Assembly: GCF_009183365.2 (NCBI RefSeq)
Contig: NZ_CP068230.1
Span: 2,385,001-2,449,000, forward strand
Direction: 5' to 3'
DNA from: Shewanella algae
Lineage (GTDB): Bacteria > Pseudomonadota > Gammaproteobacteria > Enterobacterales > Shewanellaceae
DNA: 64,000 bases
The position numbers were made by a program, and so were the translations under genes. The notes below the pieces were generated by a model. It worked only from the letters and a program-made list of their open reading frames with translations. It did no database searches and was not told the origin of the DNA. How positions within the stretch are numbered: position 1 is the first letter of the stretch; every line of letters begins with the position of its first letter. Shown here in pieces: positions 26,570 to 35,019 of this stretch.

Positions 26570-27346
26570 ATGTCAATTCAACCTCACGCGGTACACCGTC
26601 TGTATGAATACCGACAGTCGCTGTCGACCAAGCCTTATGCATCAAGGGGCAAGAATCTTGTTCGCTGTGGCCGTTGCCTGTTGGAGCAGAGCTTTTGTAC
26701 CTGTGAGCACAGGCGCCTTCTGCCCTGCGAAGCGGCGTTTGCTTTGCTTATGTATGATGCCGAGGTATTGAAACCCAGCAACAGCGGGCGTTTGATAGCC
26801 GATCTCATTCCGGATACCCATGCCTTTCTTTGGTCGAGAACTCAGCCGGACCCTCAACTCTTAGCCTTGCTGGAAAACCCGGATTATCAGCCTTATCTGG
26901 TGTTTCCGGGGGAATATGCCTTACCGGGGCAAGAGGTGGTGACTGAGGCTTTGAGCGAAGTGCTCGCTAATCAGGGAGATCCGGAGCAAGGCAAGCGACC
27001 GCTGTTCATTTTGCTCGATGGCAGTTGGCGTGAGGCGGTGAAGATGTTTCGCAAGAGTGCTTACCTGCATCAATTACCTATGTTGTCATTCAGCGCCGAA
27101 ACCTTGGCTCGCTATCAGCTCAGAAAGGGTAGCCGCGACTTTCAGATGGGTACGGCCGAAGTGGCAATTTTAACGCTGCAGTCTCTGGGTGAAGAGGACT
27201 GCGCCGAAGCGCTTGATACTTGGTTTAAGCTCTTTATCAGCAGCAGTCTGGCAACACGTAGCCGCTTGATAAAAAATAAGCCCGAGCATATTCAATCACT
27301 TAAAGAGCAGTTTGCCTTTCAGGTTGAAACACTGAGGCTCAAATAA
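26570..27346 (+). CDS. tapT: DTW-domain tRNA-uridine aminocarboxypropyltransferase (TapT-like)
   Basis: A 258-residue DTW-family enzyme. E. coli TapT (YfiP) uses SAM to make acp3U at position 47 of certain tRNAs. The N-terminal cysteine cluster C33-C36-C43-C45 (RCGRCLLEQSFCTC) matches the zinc-like site of the family, and the catalytic motif appears as LLDGSWREAVKMFRKS, with DGSW in place of the more usual DGTW. The C terminus is longer than in E. coli. ATG 26570 has GGGAAA about nine bases upstream. Other DTW paralogues exist in gammaproteobacteria, so the exact tRNA target is an inference. Confidence 0.8.
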   Translation: MSIQPHAVHRLYEYRQSLSTKPYASRGKNLVRCGRCLLEQSFCTCEHRRLLPCEAAFALLMYDAEVLKPSNSGRLIADLIPDTHAFLWSRTQPDPQLLALLENPDYQPYLVFPGEYALPGQEVVTEALSEVLANQGDPEQGKRPLFILLDGSWREAVKMFRKSAYLHQLPMLSFSAETLARYQLRKGSRDFQMGTAEVAILTLQSLGEEDCAEALDTWFKLFISSSLATRSRLIKNKPEHIQSLKEQFAFQVETLRLK

Positions 27347-27481
27347 GTTATTAGCTTTCCCTTAATAATAGTCGGGAATTGACACGCAGCTTCAAGGACT
27401 TACACTGGTAAATGAACAACCTGTCGCCAAACGTCGGGGTGTTTAACAATCAGGATCTCCCATTGAACGCTGGAAGCTGCT

Positions 27482-28738
27482 ATGTCCTCTGTCTTTGCTG
27501 CGCTAATGACCGTCTTCGCCCGAAAGGGTTCAAATGCATCGCTTTTCTCTATGCCACTGCTTATCGTCAGTGGCTTTTTATTGCTCGGTTGTGACCCCGA
27601 ACCCGTTGCCATCACGCCCAAACTGGTGGTGGTGGAAGAGGTCAAACAGGCGACGGTGCCTGTCTATGGTAATTATGTCGGTATCACCAAGGCTTCTTTG
27701 GATGTGGAGGTCAGGGCCCGCGTCGATGGCTTTGTCGAGGAGCGGCTCTTTACCGAGGGCAGCGCGGTCAATGCCGGCGATATCTTGTATAAGATAGATA
27801 ACAAGCCCTATAACGCTGTGGTTAATCGACTCAAGGCCAACGTCGAGTCGCAGCAGGCGATACTGGAAAAGGCGCAGCGGGATGTGAAGCGTCTGAAACC
27901 CCTCTATGAGCAGGATGCCGCCAGTCAGCTGGATTATGATAATGCCCTATCTGCGTTGGCGCAGGCCAAGTCGGCCCTGGCCGCCGGCCACGCCGAGCTG
28001 GAAGAGGCGCTGCTGGAACTCAGTTATACCGAAATAAGAGCGCCGATCGCAGGTCTGGTCAGCCGCTCTGAGGTGGATATCGGCGCCTTGGTCGGCAGTC
28101 AGGGGCAATCGCTGCTGACACGGGTGAAGCAGGTGAATCCCATCTATGTGAATTTCAATATGTCGGCGCTGGATTACCTCAATGCCAGACGGCGAATGAC
28201 CAGTTACAACCAACAGCAGGAAGCGGAAACTGAAGGCAAGGCGGTTGAAGGCTTTGTGCGTATCACCTTACCGGACAACAGTGATTATCGCTATTTGGGT
28301 AACGTCAGTTTTACCGATCCCCAGGTCAATTCCAGCACAGGTACCTTTGAGGTGAGGGCGGTACTGCCCAATCCGGACAAGGAGTTATTGCCGGGTCAAT
28401 ACACCAATGTCAGGATCAAACTCAGTGAGATAGACAATGCCATAGTGATCCCGCAGCGTTCGACTCAGGTGGATCAGGGCGGTGTCTATGTGATGGTGGT
28501 GATGCCGGACAATAAGGTTGAGCGGCGCTTTATCGTGATTGAATACCAGGGCCCGGAAGGCGTGGTGGTCAAAAGCGGTCTCAACGCCGGTGAACGAGTG
28601 ATAGTCGAAGGCATGCACCGTGTGCGTCATGGCCAACTGGCCGAGCCGCTGGATGCCAAAGAGTATCAAAAGCGGCTCGACGAGCAGGAAAAGAAAGAGG
28701 CGCTGGAGCAGCAATCAAAAGAACAGGAGCGTAAGTAA
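27482..28738 (+). CDS. RND efflux periplasmic adaptor lipoprotein (AcrA/MexA type)
   Basis: A 418-residue membrane fusion protein. A lipobox LLGC lies near residue 37 after a hydrophobic stretch (MPLLIVSGFLLLGC), so it should be a lipoprotein. The n-region is unusually long if ATG 27482 is used; that ATG has GGAAG at 27472-27476, whereas ATG 27551 just before the hydrophobic stretch has none. Lipoyl halves (VEERLFTEGSAVNAGDILYKID; EIRAPIAGLVSRSEVDIGALV) flank a long coiled-coil hairpin. The tail is highly charged (KRLDEQEKKEALEQQ). First gene of a complete tripartite pump operon; the permease ATG follows its TAA directly. Confidence 0.92.
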   Translation: MSSVFAALMTVFARKGSNASLFSMPLLIVSGFLLLGCDPEPVAITPKLVVVEEVKQATVPVYGNYVGITKASLDVEVRARVDGFVEERLFTEGSAVNAGDILYKIDNKPYNAVVNRLKANVESQQAILEKAQRDVKRLKPLYEQDAASQLDYDNALSALAQAKSALAAGHAELEEALLELSYTEIRAPIAGLVSRSEVDIGALVGSQGQSLLTRVKQVNPIYVNFNMSALDYLNARRRMTSYNQQQEAETEGKAVEGFVRITLPDNSDYRYLGNVSFTDPQVNSSTGTFEVRAVLPNPDKELLPGQYTNVRIKLSEIDNAIVIPQRSTQVDQGGVYVMVVMPDNKVERRFIVIEYQGPEGVVVKSGLNAGERVIVEGMHRVRHGQLAEPLDAKEYQKRLDEQEKKEALEQQSKEQERK

Positions 28739-31700
28739 ATGGCTCAGTTCTTTATCGGACGGCCGGTATTCTCGGCTGTTATCAGTATCGTTATCGTGCT
28801 CCTGGGCTTGATAGCCATGTTCCAGCTGCCGGTGGATCAATATCCCTATATCACGCCGCCGCAGGTGAGTATCTCAGCCTCTTATCCGGGGGCAGCTTCC
28901 ACTACAGCCGCCGAGTCTGTGGCAACACCGCTGGAGCAGCAGGTCAACGGTGTGCCCAATATGATCTATATGAGCTCCAAGAGCACCAATTCCGGCAGCA
29001 CCAATGTCACCATTACCTTTGATGTGGGCACCAGTCCGGATCTGGCGGCGGTGGATGTGCAGAATGCCACTCAGCAGGCCATCGATAGCTTGCCTATCGA
29101 TGTACAGACCGCCGGGGTGTCAGTCTCCAAGGATTCCTCGGTGGAACTGCTCAAGCTGTCATTGACCTCCAAAGATCCCCGTTTCGATGAGATTTACCTC
29201 TCCAACTACGCCTCCATCAATATCGAATCGGCACTGAGAAGGATCCCCGGCGTTGGCCGGGTTCGTAACACAGGCGCTCGCAGTTATGCCATGCGGGTGT
29301 GGTTGCGCCCGGATGCCTTGGCCGGTCACAGCCTGACTACCACAGACGTTATCGATGCCATCAAGGCACAAAACAAGGAAACTCCGGCTGGTACCGTGGG
29401 TACCCAACCCAACACTAGCGCCTTGAGCCAGACCTTGCCGATAACCGCCAGCGGACGTCTGTCCAGTGTCAGGGAATTTGAGGAAATCATAGTTCGCGCC
29501 AATCCCGACGGCTCGCTCATTCGCTTGCGTGACATTGCCAGGGTAGAACTGGGTTCTTCGGCTTATACCTTACAATCACAACTCAATGGGGAAAACGCCA
29601 CCATCTTGCAGGTGTATTTGCTGCCCGGTGCCAATGCCCTTGAGGTGACCCGTAAGGTCAAGGAAACCATGGCCGAACTCGCGACCAAGTTCCCAAGCGG
29701 TATGGACTGGCAGGTGTTTTACGATGCTTCTGTGTTTATCGAAGAGTCTATCGATGAGGTAGTGCAGACCCTGATCGAAGCCTTGGTGTTGGTGGTGTTG
29801 GTGGTGTACCTGTTTTTGCAGAACCTGCGGGCGACCCTTATCCCGGCGATTGCGGTACCTGTCTCTTTGATAGGGACGCTGGCCGCCATGCTGGCCTTCG
29901 GTTTTACCATCAATACAGTAAGCCTACTGGCACTGGTTTTGGCCATTGGTATTGTGGTTGACGATGCCATTGTGGTGGTGGAAAACGTCGAGCGACTTAT
30001 CAATGAAAAGGGCATGAGCCCAATGGCGGCAACCCGCAGCGCCATGAAAGAGTTATCCGGAGCCCTGATAGCGACCAGTTTGGTGCTGTGCGCCGTGTTT
30101 GTTCCTGTGTCCTTCCTTGCCGGTATCACAGGTATTATGTATCGGGAATTTGCTGTCGCCATTGCTGTGGCCGTGCTGATCTCGACAGTGGTGGCATTGA
30201 CCCTTAGTCCGGCACTTTGCGCCTTGTTGTTGCGTCCGGGCGATGCGGCCAAGAGCGGTTTCTTCTTCTGGCTCAACAACCGCCTCTCCAAATTGACCGA
30301 CAAATACGTATCCCTGGTAGGTGTAGCCAACAAACATGCGCGGCGCAGTTACCTGGTGTTTGGCGCCATGGTGGTGGCGGTTTGGTACATTATGAGCCAC
30401 TTGCCATCGAGCTTTATGCCGGATGAGGACCAAGGGCGTTTCTTTATTGATATGACATTGCCGGCCGGAGCGACGGTCAACCGCACCCAAAAGGTACTCA
30501 AGATTGCCGAGCGCCATGTGCTGGCCCATCCTGCGGTAGCCTGGTCCTTCACCCTGGCCGGTGAAAACCGCCGCTCGGGTTCGAATCAGGCCAACGGCCA
30601 GTTTGAAGTGGTCCTCAAGCCCTGGGCGGAGCGGGAGCAAAGCCAGGCCACAGTGCAGAAAGTGATGAAAGAGCTGAAACATGAACTCAGCCAGGTATTG
30701 CAGGCAGAGTTCAACCTCTACCTGCCATCGGCCGTGCCCGGTTTGGGGAACGGCTCCGGGGTTGAAATGGTGCTGCAGGATACTTCGGGAACCAATTTCA
30801 AGGGGCTGATGGAAACCAGCAACGAATTGGTGGAGCAGCTCAAACAACAACCGGAAGTCGCGGCAGCGGCCATGTCGCTGCAGGGTTCCATTCCGCAGAT
30901 GTATCTCTCGGTCAACGAAGCCAAGGCTATGGCTATCGGGGTGGATGTGGCCGATCTTTACAGCACTATCAAGACCTTTACCGATTCCTCTGTAGTCAAT
31001 GATTTCAATCTGTTTGGCCGGGTGTATAAGGTCAGGGTTCAGGCCGAGGACAGTTATCGCCAGTTCCCCCAGCAGATCAAAGATTATTATGTCCGGTCAT
31101 CCAATGGTGTCATGGTGCCTATCGGAGTTCTGGCCGACTATGAATATACTGTGGGGCCGGCGGCTGTGACTCACTACAATCTGTTCTCCAGTGCTTCCAT
31201 CAACATCACTCCGGCAGCCGGGTATGCTTCAGGCGATGTGATAAAAGCAATCAACAGAGTGGCCAAGCCCATGCTGCCGCCCGAATTCAAGTACGAATGG
31301 ACCGGGCTTACCTTCCAGGAAGTACGCTCGGCCAACCAGACCAGTATCGCCATTACACTGGCTTTGGTGTTTGTATTCCTGTTTTTGGCGGCGCTGTATG
31401 AGAGTTGGACCATTCCTGTGGCCGTGCTGCTTATTGCTCCGGTCGCCATGCTGGGAGCCTCTTTGGCGACACTGCTCAGTGGTATGCAGAGTAATCTCTT
31501 CTTCCAGGTCGCCTTTATCGCCCTCATCGGGATGGCAGCCAAAAACTCGATTTTGATTGTCGAGTTCGCCAATCAACTGCACCGGGAGGGCCGTTCAAGA
31601 CTGGAGGCGGCAATGGAAGCCGCCGCGATGCGCTTCAGGCCGATTTTGATGACCTCCATGGCCTTTATTCTCGGTGTCTTGCCACTGGTGTTATCGGCCG

Positions 31701-31879
31701 GACCCGGCTCAGTCAGTCGCCACTCGGTATCTATTCCTATCCTCGGCGGCATGGTGCTGGCGACCAGCATAGGGATTATACTGGTGCCGCTGTTCTTTGT
31801 GACCACAGCCGGTTGGGTTCGCGCCAAGGTTAAGGGTGATTCGGCAAGCCAAAAGCCGGCAACGGAGGAAGGCTTATAA
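28739..31879 (+). CDS. RND multidrug efflux permease (AcrB/MexB type)
   Basis: A 1046-residue proton-driven exporter very close in layout to AcrB/MexB: N terminus MAQFFIGRPVFSAVISIVIVLLG, proton-relay pair D408-D409 in GIVVDDAIVVVENVERL, and the usual second-half helices (LIGMAAKNSILIVEFANQL). It starts immediately after the adaptor stop and its own TAA overlaps the next ATG by one base. Broad drug or bile-salt export is typical of the family; the real substrate range is unknown. Confidence 0.94.
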   Translation: MAQFFIGRPVFSAVISIVIVLLGLIAMFQLPVDQYPYITPPQVSISASYPGAASTTAAESVATPLEQQVNGVPNMIYMSSKSTNSGSTNVTITFDVGTSPDLAAVDVQNATQQAIDSLPIDVQTAGVSVSKDSSVELLKLSLTSKDPRFDEIYLSNYASINIESALRRIPGVGRVRNTGARSYAMRVWLRPDALAGHSLTTTDVIDAIKAQNKETPAGTVGTQPNTSALSQTLPITASGRLSSVREFEEIIVRANPDGSLIRLRDIARVELGSSAYTLQSQLNGENATILQVYLLPGANALEVTRKVKETMAELATKFPSGMDWQVFYDASVFIEESIDEVVQTLIEALVLVVLVVYLFLQNLRATLIPAIAVPVSLIGTLAAMLAFGFTINTVSLLALVLAIGIVVDDAIVVVENVERLINEKGMSPMAATRSAMKELSGALIATSLVLCAVFVPVSFLAGITGIMYREFAVAIAVAVLISTVVALTLSPALCALLLRPGDAAKSGFFFWLNNRLSKLTDKYVSLVGVANKHARRSYLVFGAMVVAVWYIMSHLPSSFMPDEDQGRFFIDMTLPAGATVNRTQKVLKIAERHVLAHPAVAWSFTLAGENRRSGSNQANGQFEVVLKPWAEREQSQATVQKVMKELKHELSQVLQAEFNLYLPSAVPGLGNGSGVEMVLQDTSGTNFKGLMETSNELVEQLKQQPEVAAAAMSLQGSIPQMYLSVNEAKAMAIGVDVADLYSTIKTFTDSSVVNDFNLFGRVYKVRVQAEDSYRQFPQQIKDYYVRSSNGVMVPIGVLADYEYTVGPAAVTHYNLFSSASINITPAAGYASGDVIKAINRVAKPMLPPEFKYEWTGLTFQEVRSANQTSIAITLALVFVFLFLAALYESWTIPVAVLLIAPVAMLGASLATLLSGMQSNLFFQVAFIALIGMAAKNSILIVEFANQLHREGRSRLEAAMEAAAMRFRPILMTSMAFILGVLPLVLSAGPGSVSRHSVSIPILGGMVLATSIGIILVPLFFVTTAGWVRAKVKGDSASQKPATEEGL

Positions 31880-33330
31880 TGACCGGAGTATTAGCCATGA
31901 GCCAAGAGAATCCGAACAAGAGCCTTGTCAGTTGCAAATGCACTAGACCGGCGCTAGTCGCTTTGATACTTTCCTCGGGCCTTTGGGGCTGCACTCTGGG
32001 GCCGGATTATCAGCGCCCCGAGCTCAACATGCCGGCGCAGTTTGATAAGACGCTGCCGCAAGTAGAGTCCAATGAAGCCGTTAAGGATGAATGGCAGACG
32101 TTTTTCCTCAATCCCGAACTGCAGGCGCTTATTCGTCAGGCGCTGGGAAACAATATCGACCTGGCGATGATGCAGAGCAGGCTGCGAGCCGCCAGAGCCG
32201 AAGGGCGGGTGGTCGATGCGGCCCTGTGGCCCGAACTTGGGCTGGAGTTTGAAGCCAAACGGTCGCTCAGCAGCGCCATTACCAATAAAGATCCCAGTGC
32301 CAAGACAGCCTTGGGCCTTAACGGGGTCGCTTCATGGGAGCTGGATATCTGGGGCGCCAATCGCCGGGCCAGTGAGGCGGCGATTGCCAATACTCTGTCG
32401 CAGGCAGAGCTGCTTGAGGCGTCCAAAATCAGCCTTATCAGTGATATCGCTACCGCCTTTTACGAGCTGACCGATATAGAGCAAAGACTTAAGATCTCCC
32501 GGGAAACGGCTCAGATCCGCGCCAAGGAACTGCAGCTGGCTAAGCTCAGGCGGGCCAACGGGATGATCTCGGGTCTCGATGTACACCAGGCGGAAGTGGA
32601 ATATCAAACCGCCATGGTGACCTTGCCTCAGCTCGAATATGACAGCAAGGCTAAACGTAATCAGTTGCTTATCTTACTGGGGGCTTACGATCACCCCTTG
32701 CCAGAGCTTCCCAAACTGGTGAGCAGTGAATTTCCCGAATCTCTGGCGGTTGGGGTGCCTTCACAGCTACTGTCGCGCCGCCCGGATGTACGCGCCAGCG
32801 AGCTGGCTCTGGTAGCGGCCACGGCCGGGGTTGGGGTAGCCAAGAGCGCCTTTTTCCCCGGGTTTACCATTACCGCCGAATATGGCCGCGAATCCAATAG
32901 CCTGGATAACCTTTTCAGCTCAAAGGGGCTCACCTGGTCGCTGCTCGGTGGGATCACGGCGCCAATTTTCAATGCCGGCAAGATAAGCGCCGAATATGAT
33001 ATAGCCAACGAGGCGCAGGTACAGGCAATGCTTGCTTATCGCAGCACGGTATTGAACGCCTATATGGAAGTACGCAATGCGATGAATGATTATCAGAGAA
33101 CGCAGCAGGCTCTGATAGAGCAGCAACGCTTGCTCGATGCTTCCTCTGAGTATGTGCGCCTGGCGCGGCTCAGATACAAGAACGGTGTTGCTACTTCACT
33201 TGATTTGATGGATGCCCAGCGCCAACGCTTCAGCGCCGAGCTTTCGTTGAGCGAGTCAAAACGCGATAAGTTGCTGGCTATGATAGCCCTATACCGCGCC
33301 CTGCGTGGCGGCGCACCGGCAAAGAGTTAA
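31879..33330 (+). CDS. Outer-membrane efflux lipoprotein (NodT/OprM family)
   Basis: A 483-residue TolC-like outer-membrane factor completing the tripartite pump. Lipobox LWGC (about residue 38) is followed by the family start TLGPDYQRPEL. Two OEP repeats (about 75-270 and 285-480) contain SRRPDVRASELALVAATAGVGVAKSAFFPG, the hallmark of NodT-type channels. ATG 31879 is preceded by GGAGGAAGG and overlaps the permease stop; ATG 31897 (GGAG at 31885) is an alternative that would shorten the signal region by six residues. No regulator gene is adjacent to this operon. Confidence 0.93.
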   Translation: MTGVLAMSQENPNKSLVSCKCTRPALVALILSSGLWGCTLGPDYQRPELNMPAQFDKTLPQVESNEAVKDEWQTFFLNPELQALIRQALGNNIDLAMMQSRLRAARAEGRVVDAALWPELGLEFEAKRSLSSAITNKDPSAKTALGLNGVASWELDIWGANRRASEAAIANTLSQAELLEASKISLISDIATAFYELTDIEQRLKISRETAQIRAKELQLAKLRRANGMISGLDVHQAEVEYQTAMVTLPQLEYDSKAKRNQLLILLGAYDHPLPELPKLVSSEFPESLAVGVPSQLLSRRPDVRASELALVAATAGVGVAKSAFFPGFTITAEYGRESNSLDNLFSSKGLTWSLLGGITAPIFNAGKISAEYDIANEAQVQAMLAYRSTVLNAYMEVRNAMNDYQRTQQALIEQQRLLDASSEYVRLARLRYKNGVATSLDLMDAQRQRFSAELSLSESKRDKLLAMIALYRALRGGAPAKS

Positions 33331-33349
33331 CCCAGGGAACACAGTAACC

Positions 33350-34045
33350 TCAGTCGAGTTTCTTGAGGATATCGCCCAGCAGTTGGTGGGCCATTTTGGC
33401 GTCTCTGTCACTGAGGCGAGAGAGGCTCTCATTCAACCACAGGCTTAACTTGGCATCATCGGCGGAACCGACTCGCTCCAGCAGAGTGGTGGCTTTTTGT
33501 TTGAGGGCGCTGAGTTGCGCCAACGGCGATTGAGCACTTTTTAGCCCCAGGCTGCCATCGGCACAAGCCAAAGCCTGACCCAGAGCGTAGGAATAGACCA
33601 TCACGGCTTGCGCCAGATTGAGGGAAGGGTATTCGGTGGCCAGTGGTACGTAGCTGAGCAAGTCACAAATCGCCAAGTCGGCGTTACTCAGGCCGCTGGC
33701 CTCACAACCAAAGACGATGGCGGTGCGCTTCACCTGTTCCTGCTGATGACTCAGTTGTTCGCCGAGTTCTGCCGGGCTTAAATAGTGTCTTGGGCTGCCG
33801 CGCTCTCTTGCTGTGGTGGCCACCATAAGCTCAAACTCTTCTCTGAGCTCCTCCAGGCTGGCCACTTCACGGATGTTGGCCAGTATGTCCTCGGCGCCGC
33901 AGGCGACCCAGGCCGCTTCCTCTTCCCGGTGAGCTTGCGAATTCACCACAACGAGTTCACTGAACCCTTGGGTCTTGATTGCGCGGGCTACGGCGCCAAC
34001 ATTGGCGGCGCGAGCAGGGGAGACGAGTACAAAGCTGAGTTTCAT
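33350..34045 (-). CDS. yjtD: SPOUT RNA methyltransferase, TrmJ/YjtD (LasT) family
   Basis: A 231-residue SpoU/TrmH-superfamily methyltransferase with a deep-trefoil SAM site. Motif 1 is SPARAANVGAVARAIKTQGF near the N terminus, motif 2 IVFGCEASGLSNADL (about 125) and motif 3 YPSLNLAQAVMVYSYAL (about 155). The whole sequence resembles E. coli YjtD/LasT more than TrmJ, including the C-terminal helical extension with SRLSDRDAKMAHQLLGDIL. A 2'-O-ribose methylation of RNA is the family reaction; the target is not established for YjtD. Converges on the efflux operon with only 19 bp between. Confidence 0.85.
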   Translation of the reverse strand: MKLSFVLVSPARAANVGAVARAIKTQGFSELVVVNSQAHREEEAAWVACGAEDILANIREVASLEELREEFELMVATTARERGSPRHYLSPAELGEQLSHQQEQVKRTAIVFGCEASGLSNADLAICDLLSYVPLATEYPSLNLAQAVMVYSYALGQALACADGSLGLKSAQSPLAQLSALKQKATTLLERVGSADDAKLSLWLNESLSRLSDRDAKMAHQLLGDILKKLD

Positions 34046-34106
34046 CCGAAAAAAGGCTCTAAAGGAAAACTGCAGCGATTATAAGGTTCTGCAATCGAGA
34101 ATAAAG

Positions 34107-34147
34107 CAAAAAAGCTGCAACCGGCCGGGAAAAGGTTTGTTGCAGCT
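34107..34147 (-). terminator. Terminator of the ecotin gene
   Basis: Minus strand: AGCTGCAAC (34147-34139), 17-base loop, GTTGCAGCT (34121-34113), then a T run to 34108. Confidence 0.7.
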
Positions 34148-34181
34148 CTATTTGAGCAGCCAGAAGGCTTAAGGCACTGTG

Positions 34182-34727
34182 TTACTTGGAATAATTGAAC
34201 ACTGTTTCGGCCCGCCACACCCGGTAGCGCAGCTCGGCATCTTTAGGCAGATAGATAACCATAGGCAACTTGCTGTTATATCTCAGCTTGTATTCACCCG
34301 GAATGCGAACAAACTCTTCATGCTTGGCCTTATCGAAGCAGGCCATCATGGTCGAGCGTCCCGGGCCAATTTCATCCAACTCCCAATAGGTGTAACCCCA
34401 ACCTTTGAGATCCATCTGCTTCAGCTCGCCCATCAGGCCGTGCTTGTTGCAGTCGACCATCTGGGTTTGGCCCACCTGAATTTCAACCATGTAGTCGTCT
34501 TCGTTTTCCAATTGGGGCAGGGTCAGTATGTGTTGCACCATGCCTTCTTTGGGGGCGGGGAACATCTTGCTGCTATCCTGCGGCTGATAGCTGTTGGCAT
34601 CAAATTGGTTTGCAGTAATCATGTTCTGATTGTATCCCTGTGGATGCGGCGGGCTGACTGCCAAAACCTGGGCAGATAACAAAGCGGAAGCGATAAGTGC
34701 CAGTTTCAGTTTGCCGGACTTAAGCAT
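34182..34727 (-). CDS. eco: Ecotin, periplasmic serine protease inhibitor
   Basis: A 181-residue precursor of the dimeric inhibitor of trypsin-fold proteases such as elastase and trypsin. The signal peptide ends near AQVLA-VS (residue 23). The ecotin core is unmistakable: VGQTQMVDCNKHGL, WGYTYWE, STMMACFD (P1 methionine M127; C93-C130 disulfide), LRYNSKLPMVIY and YRVWRAE. Residues about 24-55 form a longer, Asn/Gln-rich N-terminal segment than in E. coli. ATG 34727 follows AAGGAG; the upstream ATG at 34766 lies in the leader. Single gene with its own terminator. Confidence 0.94.
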   Translation of the reverse strand: MLKSGKLKLALIASALLSAQVLAVSPPHPQGYNQNMITANQFDANSYQPQDSSKMFPAPKEGMVQHILTLPQLENEDDYMVEIQVGQTQMVDCNKHGLMGELKQMDLKGWGYTYWELDEIGPGRSTMMACFDKAKHEEFVRIPGEYKLRYNSKLPMVIYLPKDAELRYRVWRAETVFNYSK

Positions 34728-34862
34728 AGGTTTTCTCCTTATGGGCCCGCTATGGGCTGAAATCAATTATTGGATTGGCGCTGTGTATGATTGCGCTTCT
34801 GTAGAGTTAAACGGCCAGCTTCTGAGAAAGGGTTATTTATTTTCAAAAAAATCATAAATAAT

Positions 34863-34880
34863 TTTGTATTGCTATACAAA
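34863..34880. promoter_or_regulatory. Inverted repeat upstream of ecotin
   Basis: TTTGTAT (34863-34869), four-base spacer TGCT, ATACAAA (34874-34880), in an AT-rich stretch about 140 bp before the ecotin start. Operator-like; no protein can be named. Confidence 0.4.
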
Positions 34881-34929
34881 TCAAAATAGTACCAGCTATG
34901 TGCTTGCTCTTAATTCAAGTTATCGAGAG

Positions 34930-34964
34930 GCAAAACGCCCACCAGGTTCAGTCTGGCGGGCGTT
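34930..34964 (-). terminator. Terminator of phoX
   Basis: Minus strand: stem AACGCCCGCCAG (34964-34953) with CTGGTGGGCGTT (34945-34934), then TTT. A second perfect hairpin, GCCGGTTC/GAACCGGC, lies just before it at 34975-34994. Confidence 0.75.
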
Positions 34965-35019
34965 GTCAGTTCAGGCCGGTTCGTGTGAACCGGCTGTTCG
35001 TTTAAACACAGCTGTTTAT

